The translations under genes and the position numbers were made by a program. Shown piece after piece: positions 5,885 through 10,585 of a stretch of DNA of 10,585 nucleotides. The stretch is from Candidatus Omnitrophota bacterium (GTDB lineage: Bacteria > Omnitrophota > Gorgyraeia > Gygaellales > Profunditerraquicolaceae). Position 1 is the first letter of the stretch, and each line of letters begins with the position of its first letter. Location of the stretch: assembly GCA_028717055.1 (NCBI GenBank), contig JAQUOO010000038.1, forward strand, positions 1 through 10,585. The letters are read 5' to 3'. Below the pieces are notes generated by a model. The model worked only from the letters and a program-made list of their open reading frames with translations, searched no databases and was not told the DNA's origin.

Positions 5885-5912
5885 AAGTTATCAAGAATGC
5901 TGATAACGTCAA
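5885..5912 (-). promoter_or_regulatory. Possible internal promoter of the diguanylate cyclase gene, with a 7-base palindrome
   Basis: On the minus strand TTGACG (5912-5907) is a good -35. A 16-base spacer leads to TAACTT (5890-5885), a poor -10 that is preceded by TGA (extended -10). A perfect inverted repeat, GTTATCA-N7-TGATAAC (5907-5887), fills the spacer and half of the -10. The palindrome is certain. The promoter and operator roles are inferred from the overlap. No T-run follows, so it is not a terminator. Confidence 0.35.
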
Positions 5913-5928
5913 TATTAAATAGCAACCT

Positions 5929-7761
5929 TTAGACGATGCCCCTTAAGGGCAACTTCACAATAAAACTCGTTGTCTTATTGAATCCTGCCTTGACTTCGAC
6001 GGCTCCGCCATGCTTCTCGACTATCTCCTTGATGATGCACAGCCCTAACCCCAAACCCTTGCTTTTAGTGGTAAAGAAAGGGACAAAGAGCTTCTCCAGA
6101 TTTTCCTCAGGGATACCTGAACCGTTATCGATCACTTCTGCTTCCAGGAATTTATCTCTCTGTCTAGTTATAAGGGTTAATTTTCCTCCTTCCGGCATAG
6201 CCTGGACAGCATTAATCACTAAATTCAAAAAGACTTCCTTCATCTGAACCCTGTCTACGTTTACCACCGGGACACTTGGGTCTAATTCTTTGACCACCTC
6301 TATTTTTTTAAACAATCCTTGCTTTTCCAGCGAAGCTAATGCATCTTCAATTACCTGATTCAAATTCGCTTCGCCGAGAAGGATGTTTTTTGGCCGGGTA
6401 AAATTCAAAACACCTTCAATAATATTGTTGGCATGGCCTATTTCTTCTTCAATATCCCGAAACGACTGGGGCAGCTCGGGATGATTTTTAGAAATCTTCC
6501 CTTTTAAATAATATGCGCTGGTCTGGATTCCGGCAAAAACGTTTTTCAATTCATGGCTTAAGACTGCGGCCATTCTTCCGATTGCCGCCATCCTCTCGGA
6601 TTGAATCAAACGCTTCTCTGTCTCCATAAGTTCTTTAGTCGCCGTCTGCAATCGGGAGATCATTTTATTAAAGAAATCGCTCAATTCTTCTATTTCGTCT
6701 TTAGAGTTAACTTTAATGCGGTGCCCATAATTCCCTTTTATCACCGCTTCCATACCCGATCTCAATTTCCTGATGGCCAATACAATACTGCCACCCCTAT
6801 AGAAACCGAATATTAAAGCTAAAATAACGGAACACAAAACAGCAATGATAAACATCTTTGTGAGGCTGTCTCTTAACCAAAAAACGGATTTCTCGGGAAG
6901 CCCTATCCCAAGAATCCCTATTATCTTTTGGTCCCCGTTAAAAATTGGGGTGTAGGCGGCTAAATACCTTTCCTTCATTACCCATATGTGGCCTATATAA
7001 TCCTTGCCATCCTCAAGCACATATTTTGCTCTGGCCGAATCAAATTTGCTGCCGATGGCATATTCGTTCCCCTGAGAAGGCACGCTGGAACAAATCCTCG
7101 TATTTCCCATAAAAATACTGGAGACCAAACCGGTATCCTTTTTTATCGGCTCAACAATGATACTGTTATTGTTGTTTAGCAGGTAACCGGCAACCATCGA
7201 ACCCACAATGATTTCATTCTGGTTGATCACCGGAAAAGTTGCCTTGATGATAAGCGCCTCTATATTTTCTATTCCGGGAATCTTTGCCTTGTTTAAAAGC
7301 CCTAGTTTATCCAACTCTTCCGCACTTAAGATTTCGGTAGATACGTTGAATTGTCCTTTGAATAGGGCCTTATGCACATACGAATCCCTGGCTAAGCTGC
7401 GGCCTTCCAACTCCGGGTTATTCATAGAAACAATAACCTTGCCCCTCTTATCGGTAACGATAAAGAAATCCAGCTTGTTGCTTTTTACGACCTTGCGGTA
7501 TTCATTCTTCAATAAATCAATCTGGTCTTCATTTATCAAAGTATAAACCCTTCTATTCTGATCCCTGACAATATATTTCAAACCGCCGCATACGTTGTCA
7601 TAGATACTCATCGAAACACTTAAACCATTCTTTAACCTCTCGCGCATATCATTGATTGCCATTTTGTCCAAAAAGAAAATTGCGATAACTGCCAGGATAA
7701 CCAGAGGCAGTGTCGAGGTTATCAATAATACCTGAACCAATTTATGTTGTATTTTTCCCAT
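5929..7761 (-). CDS. Transmembrane sensor histidine kinase with Cache-like periplasmic domain and HAMP
   Basis: A 610-residue inner-membrane kinase. Transmembrane helix 1 is about residues 10-31. A large extracytoplasmic region (32-300) reads as a double- or Cache-3-type sensor: LDFFIVTDKRGKVIVSMN, then AYTPIFNGDQKIIGILGIG near its end. Helix 2 is about 302-321, followed by HAMP (about 322-375) and a coiled dimerisation helix. The HisKA H-box AVLSHELKN gives phosphoacceptor H403. The ATPase domain has an N-box (NLVINAVQAM, N513/N517), G1 DNGSGIPEE (D545), an F-box (FVPFFTTKSKG) and G2 GLGLGL, so all catalytic boxes look intact. The protein senses an unknown small molecule outside the cytoplasm, as Cache domains usually do. 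Downstream lies the REC-GAF-GGDEF regulator, the likely partner. The ATG lacks a good Shine-Dalgarno. The gap after the fumarase gene is 66 bases with no convincing terminator, so read-through is possible. Confidence 0.95.
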   Translation of the reverse strand: MGKIQHKLVQVLLITSTLPLVILAVIAIFFLDKMAINDMRERLKNGLSVSMSIYDNVCGGLKYIVRDQNRRVYTLINEDQIDLLKNEYRKVVKSNKLDFFIVTDKRGKVIVSMNNPELEGRSLARDSYVHKALFKGQFNVSTEILSAEELDKLGLLNKAKIPGIENIEALIIKATFPVINQNEIIVGSMVAGYLLNNNNSIIVEPIKKDTGLVSSIFMGNTRICSSVPSQGNEYAIGSKFDSARAKYVLEDGKDYIGHIWVMKERYLAAYTPIFNGDQKIIGILGIGLPEKSVFWLRDSLTKMFIIAVLCSVILALIFGFYRGGSIVLAIRKLRSGMEAVIKGNYGHRIKVNSKDEIEELSDFFNKMISRLQTATKELMETEKRLIQSERMAAIGRMAAVLSHELKNVFAGIQTSAYYLKGKISKNHPELPQSFRDIEEEIGHANNIIEGVLNFTRPKNILLGEANLNQVIEDALASLEKQGLFKKIEVVKELDPSVPVVNVDRVQMKEVFLNLVINAVQAMPEGGKLTLITRQRDKFLEAEVIDNGSGIPEENLEKLFVPFFTTKSKGLGLGLCIIKEIVEKHGGAVEVKAGFNKTTSFIVKLPLRGIV

Positions 7762-7777
7762 GTCTATGTTCTATTTG

Positions 7778-7792
7778 GATACTGTTTGTATC
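7778..7792. promoter_or_regulatory. Short palindrome upstream of the histidine kinase gene
   Basis: GATAC (7778-7782), five bases, GTATC (7788-7792) form a perfect short inverted repeat 17 bases before the kinase ATG. No convincing -10/-35 pair surrounds it. It might be an operator, but a 5-base repeat in AT-rich DNA can arise by chance. Confidence 0.2.
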
Positions 7793-7827
7793 TTAACCTT
7801 TAATAATAAAACGGCGATTAGTCAGCG

Positions 7828-8352
7828 CTAAAAACGGTAAACGTTTTTTCCTTGAGCATCAATACCTACAATCAAAGGGAAATTTTTTACTTCTAATCTT
7901 AAAATAGCTTCCGGGCCTAGATCCGGATACGCAACTGGTGCCACCTTTTTAACGCATCTTGAAACTAGCGCTCCGCATCCGGCAGGAGCCAGAAAATATA
8001 TTGCCTTGTACTTTTTAATCAGCCTCCTTATATCTTCGGAACGGTTTCCCTTGCCAATCATCCCCTTTAAACCTTTTTTAAGCAAAAAAGGGGTAAACGC
8101 ATCCATACGCTTGCTTGTCGTCGGGCCGCAGGAACCGATAGCCTTTCCTTTTGGGGTTTTTGCCGGGCCGCAGTAATAAATTACTGCATTTTTAATATCA
8201 AAAGGCAATTCTCCGCCTCTGCTTAAATTTTCCAGCATTCTTTTATGCGCTTGATCCCGGGCAGTATAAATATAACCGCTCAATAAAACCTCATCCCCGG
8301 CCCGCAAGGCAAGGATATCCTTTTGACTTAAAGGAGAAACTATTTTTTTCAT
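7828..8352 (-). CDS. Class I (Fe-S) fumarate hydratase, beta subunit
   Basis: The 174-residue beta subunit of a two-subunit class I fumarase, corresponding to the C-terminal part of single-chain FumA/FumB and to TtdB of tartrate dehydratase. With the alpha subunit it interconverts fumarate and malate in the cytosol. Family sequences are LRAGDEVLLSGYIYTARDQA (the usual AGD-V-LSG start and TARD-AH motif), VIYYCGPAKTPKGKAIGSCG with PTTSKRMD after it, MIGKG, and the tail VKNFPLIVGIDAQGKNVY. The start is taken at 8352 (MKKIVSPLSQ), which overlaps the alpha stop codon as ATGA. An in-frame ATG at 8385 would add 11 residues (MPRFKERKRHA) but has no ribosome-binding site and is untypical at the N-terminus. 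Sequence alone does not exclude L-tartrate dehydratase or another hydro-lyase of this family. Confidence 0.92.
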   Translation of the reverse strand: MKKIVSPLSQKDILALRAGDEVLLSGYIYTARDQAHKRMLENLSRGGELPFDIKNAVIYYCGPAKTPKGKAIGSCGPTTSKRMDAFTPFLLKKGLKGMIGKGNRSEDIRRLIKKYKAIYFLAPAGCGALVSRCVKKVAPVAYPDLGPEAILRLEVKNFPLIVGIDAQGKNVYRF

Positions 8353-9170
8353 AGCGTGGCGCTTGCGCTCCTTAAAGCGTGGCAACTTAGATTCAAGGCA
8401 ACCGGAAGTCCGGCGATATGCGTAGGATAGCTTTCGATCTTAATCGCTAGACACGTAATCTTCCCGCCAAAACCCATTGGGCCGATATCCAGCTTTCCGA
8501 TTTCCCTCTCCAGATCCCGTTCAAATGCGGTTCTTTTAGCGTTGATATTTTTCAATAAGGCTACTTTGGCCAAAAATCCGGCATAATCCGCGCTCCCGCC
8601 GATACCAACTCCGAGGACATAAGGCGGACAGGCATCTGCGCCGCTAGATTTGACCGCATTAACTATAAAATCTTTAATTTCTTTTAAGGTAGCAGTAGGA
8701 TTAAACATCTTTAGCTGTGATTTATTTTCACAACCAAAACCCTTCGGTAAAACTGTTAGCTTTAATTTGCTGCCCCGGGTTATATCTATATGGATAATCG
8801 CCCCTTTATACGCCGGCTTGCCCCTTTCAAGAGGATCCTGGATAATCGACTCCCTGAAATTCCCCCTCCTATATCCAAGCTCAATCCCTTTAAGGACGGC
8901 TTTCTTGAAATCGCCTGTAATTCTTACCTCCTGCCCCAATTCCACAAAAACAATCGGTAACCCCGTATCCTGACAAATAGCCAGCTTTTCTTTTCGGGCT
9001 ATGCGGGCATTTTCGATTATCGCTTTGAGCGCATTCTTTGCCCGGATATTTTTTTCCTGATTATAAACCAACTTAAGCTTGCGCAAGATATCCTGCCTCA
9101 ACAGGCAATTGGCCTTTACGCATAAATCCGCGACAGTATCCACAATTTTTTTAGCATTTATGTTTCTCAT
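8349..9170 (-). CDS. Class I (Fe-S) fumarate hydratase, alpha subunit
   Basis: The 273-residue alpha subunit, which carries the oxygen-sensitive [4Fe-4S] cluster where fumarate is hydrated to malate. The three cluster cysteines expected in the family are present: C66 in AICQDTGLPIVFVE, C181 in ACPPYVLGVGIGGS, and C263 in LSCHALR near the C-terminus. Spacing is close to that in known class I enzymes. An extra Cys, C147 in GFGCENKSQLKM, replaces the more usual Ser. The start is set at 9170 because AGAGG lies 4 bases upstream and the ATG overlaps the queF stop as ATGA; the in-frame ATG at 9185 has no ribosome-binding site and would contain that signal. The gene overlaps the beta gene by 4 bases too, so both subunits should be made in step. 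Tartrate dehydratase alpha is the main alternative. Confidence 0.93.
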   Translation of the reverse strand: MRNINAKKIVDTVADLCVKANCLLRQDILRKLKLVYNQEKNIRAKNALKAIIENARIARKEKLAICQDTGLPIVFVELGQEVRITGDFKKAVLKGIELGYRRGNFRESIIQDPLERGKPAYKGAIIHIDITRGSKLKLTVLPKGFGCENKSQLKMFNPTATLKEIKDFIVNAVKSSGADACPPYVLGVGIGGSADYAGFLAKVALLKNINAKRTAFERDLEREIGKLDIGPMGFGGKITCLAIKIESYPTHIAGLPVALNLSCHALRSASATL

Positions 9171-9607
9171 TTTGCCTCTTTGCATATACCGTTTCCATAT
9201 TCCCGCACAACCGTCGTCTTAATTCCCCCGCGAGGGTTAAATTCACTGGTTATTCTTGCCCAACGCGGCCGGCAGGCCTTTACAAAATCCTCAAGCATCT
9301 TATTAGCCAGGTGTTCATGAAAAATACCGATATTGCGATAGAATATCGTATACATCTTAAAAGACTTTAGTTCGATACAAAACTCTAGCGGTGAATATTC
9401 TATTTTTATAGTGGCAAAATCCGGCAGCCCCGTCTTAGGACAGATACAGGTAAACTCCGGTATTTCCATAACGATTGTATATTCTTTATCCGGATATTGA
9501 TTTTTCCAAGCTTCAATTTTCGGCGTCTTAAGGCCCCGGATATCTTTTTGCAGCCCTTCATATGACGAGTGATCTTTAATTTTAAGTCTTGAACTTTGAG
9601 TTTTCAT
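9167..9607 (-). CDS. queF: NADPH-dependent 7-cyano-7-deazaguanine reductase (preQ0 reductase)
   Basis: A 146-residue cytosolic enzyme of the short, single-domain (Bacillus YkvM) QueF type. It reduces the nitrile of preQ0 to the aminomethyl group of preQ1, the base that Tgt then inserts into tRNA. The catalytic cysteine is C56 in TCICPKTGLPDF, with the proton-relay Asp at D63. The family's NADPH-binding signature is present as ELKSFKMYTIFYRN (79-92), followed by the His-Glu pair in GIFHEHL (H97, E98). Length and motif order match the family. AGGAG four bases before the ATG gives a clear start, which overlaps the queE stop codon as ATGA. Downstream, its own stop overlaps the fumarase alpha start in the same way. 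The first 20 residues are unusually polar and not conserved in the family as far as I can tell. Confidence 0.96.
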   Translation of the reverse strand: MKTQSSRLKIKDHSSYEGLQKDIRGLKTPKIEAWKNQYPDKEYTIVMEIPEFTCICPKTGLPDFATIKIEYSPLEFCIELKSFKMYTIFYRNIGIFHEHLANKMLEDFVKACRPRWARITSEFNPRGGIKTTVVREYGNGICKEAK

Positions 9608-10275
9608 CTTACTCCTATCACTTTATGAATCTGGTTTACTAAACAAACGGTTACCCTCTCTTGCCTGCACAACTCTTTAAATTTAGCCAATTTGTCGCGT
9701 AAATGCACCTTGTCTTCATTACTATCCGGCTGCAGGACCAAAACCGCCCCTTGCGCGGTTTCCCGCATCAATCTCAAGCCTCTTCTTAAATCCTCCTCTT
9801 GAGTATCCCGGGAAATGACCGCCTTTAAGAAAACTTCGCGCCGGGACGCCGTCTCTAAAAACAATCTGTGCTCCTGCCAAAAATCGTTTAATCCGGTTGA
9901 ACTGGGCAGTTTAAGATCCATAGCTATAATATCTACGTAATCGATAATTTCTTTCAACTCTTCATGAAGCGTGCCGTTGGTTTCCAGGTAATTGCGGAAA
10001 TTGCCTTTACGGGTGAGCTTGAGCATTTCCTTGAGAAAATCTTTCTGCAATAGCGGCTCTCCTCCGGTAAACGAAACCGAATGATACCTGTCTTGATATA
10101 ATTTTAATTCTTCGAACAATTCTTCCGGCTCATACTCCATAAAACTGGATATTTTGGTATCACAGAATTTACACCCTAAGTTACAGCCATAGAAACGCAC
10201 GAATATCTGTTTTTCCCCCAGATACAGGCCTTCTCCCTGGATACTGTCGAAAACTTCCGCTATTTTTCCTCTCAT
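9604..10275 (-). CDS. queE: 7-carboxy-7-deazaguanine synthase (radical SAM)
   Basis: A 223-residue radical S-adenosylmethionine enzyme that rearranges 6-carboxy-5,6,7,8-tetrahydropterin to 7-carboxy-7-deazaguanine, with Mg2+ as cofactor. It starts with the typical AEVFDSIQGEG, where the family binds substrate. The [4Fe-4S] cluster motif CX3CX2C follows (C31, C35, C38 in GCNLGCKFCDT). The SAM-binding TGGEP is in SFTGGEPLLQ, followed by LETNGT and DIIAMDLKLPSS, both typical of QueE. The product goes to QueC. It starts 8 bases after the queC stop with an AGG ribosome-binding site seven bases before the ATG, and ends inside the queF start. QueD, which makes its substrate, is not in the window and may lie upstream of queC. 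Confidence 0.96.
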   Translation of the reverse strand: MRGKIAEVFDSIQGEGLYLGEKQIFVRFYGCNLGCKFCDTKISSFMEYEPEELFEELKLYQDRYHSVSFTGGEPLLQKDFLKEMLKLTRKGNFRNYLETNGTLHEELKEIIDYVDIIAMDLKLPSSTGLNDFWQEHRLFLETASRREVFLKAVISRDTQEEDLRRGLRLMRETAQGAVLVLQPDSNEDKVHLRDKLAKFKELCRQERVTVCLVNQIHKVIGVR

Positions 10276-10283
10276 GCTTTAAC

Positions 10284-10585
10284 CTATTTGCCTTTTATCC
10301 CGGCTTCCCGAAAACCTTTAACCCTGAAATAACAGCTGTCGCATCTTCCGCAGGGCTTCTTTCCGCCTTCATAGCAAGACCAAGTCGACTCAAACGGAAC
10401 TCCTAATTTACTGCCAAGCCTGATAATTTCGGCCTTAGTCATATTAATCAAAGGGGTCCTGATTTTAATTCCCTTATTCTCCACTCCTGCTTTTGTCCCT
10501 GTTGAAACTACTTTTTTAAATGCAGCGTAAAACTCCGGACGACAATCAGGATAACCCGAATAATCCTGTGCATGGGCTCCGATAA
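10284..10585 (-). CDS. queC: 7-cyano-7-deazaguanine synthase, C-terminal part (N-terminus outside window)
   Basis: The last 100 residues of QueC, the ATP-dependent enzyme that turns 7-carboxy-7-deazaguanine and ammonia into preQ0. The frame is open to the window edge. It contains the QueC stretch GAHAQDYSGYPDCRPEF, then IRTPLINMTKAEIIRLG with the usual SKLGVPFESTWSCYEG. The four zinc-binding cysteines are in WSCYEGGKKPCGRCDSC. The N-terminal ATP pyrophosphatase P-loop (SGGxDS) must lie upstream and cannot be checked. The stop is TAG, 8 bases before queE. An internal ATG at 10484 is not the real start. Confidence 0.95.
   Translation of the reverse strand, partial: IGAHAQDYSGYPDCRPEFYAAFKKVVSTGTKAGVENKGIKIRTPLINMTKAEIIRLGSKLGVPFESTWSCYEGGKKPCGRCDSCYFRVKGFREAGIKGK

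Noticed and set aside
7762..7827. A possible terminator after the fumarase beta gene.
   Set aside because: Only a three-base stem precedes a T-rich stretch on the minus strand, too weak to call.
8349..9185. ATG at 9185 as the start of fumarase alpha (MQRGKMRN).
   Set aside because: The ATG at 9170 has AGAGG four bases upstream and gives the same 4-base overlap as the neighbouring genes; the 9185 ATG has no ribosome-binding site.
1..10585. CRISPR arrays, transposase genes, phage genes, toxin-antitoxin pairs or defence systems.
   Set aside because: No regularly spaced repeats and no matching protein motifs were seen on either strand.

Overview
This window comes from a bacterial chromosome. 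All supported genes lie on the minus strand, so transcription runs from high to low coordinates. The base composition looks moderately AT-rich, with short gaps and several 4-base overlaps between genes. A periplasmic-sensing histidine kinase and an AsmA-like envelope protein suggest a double-membrane (Gram-negative-type) bacterium. The general look resembles environmental or candidate-phylum genomes of the PVC/Omnitrophota sort, but that is a low-confidence impression, and no marker here fixes the taxonomy.

From the high end: (1) 10585-9167 holds the end of queC, then queE and queF, enzymes making the queuosine precursor preQ1. (2) 9170-7828 holds the two subunits of a class I Fe-S fumarase (or a related hydro-lyase), joined to queF. 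queE/queF, queF/alpha and alpha/beta each overlap by an ATGA tetranucleotide. (3) 7761-4475 holds a sensor histidine kinase and a REC-GAF-GGDEF response regulator, probably a cognate pair controlling c-di-GMP. (4) 4454-3132 holds rph (RNase PH) and rdgB (XTP/dITP pyrophosphatase), whose stop and start codons abut. (5) 3102-1514 holds tRNA-Pro(TGG), a tRNA-like remnant, tRNA-Arg(TCT), an AsmA-like membrane protein and tRNA-His(GTG), closed by an intrinsic terminator at 1473-1442. (6) 1441-1077 is a non-coding stretch rich in inverted repeats, with a good promoter at its low end. (7) 1076-1 is a MATE-family efflux transporter that runs off the window.

Several themes connect the genes. The que genes make a modification placed on GUN-anticodon tRNAs, and one such tRNA, tRNA-His(GTG), is in the window. 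RNase PH trims tRNA 3' ends, and rph lies just upstream of tRNA-Pro and tRNA-Arg. A strong extended -10 promoter overlaps the end of rdgB and probably drives the tRNA cluster. The kinase and diguanylate cyclase sit between these housekeeping genes.

I see no CRISPR array, intact insertion sequence, phage gene or secretion system. Most of the window is recognisable housekeeping and signalling content. The parts least explained by known families are the structured intergenic region (1133-1441), the tRNA-like remnant (2961-3000) and the palindromes that overlap predicted promoters.
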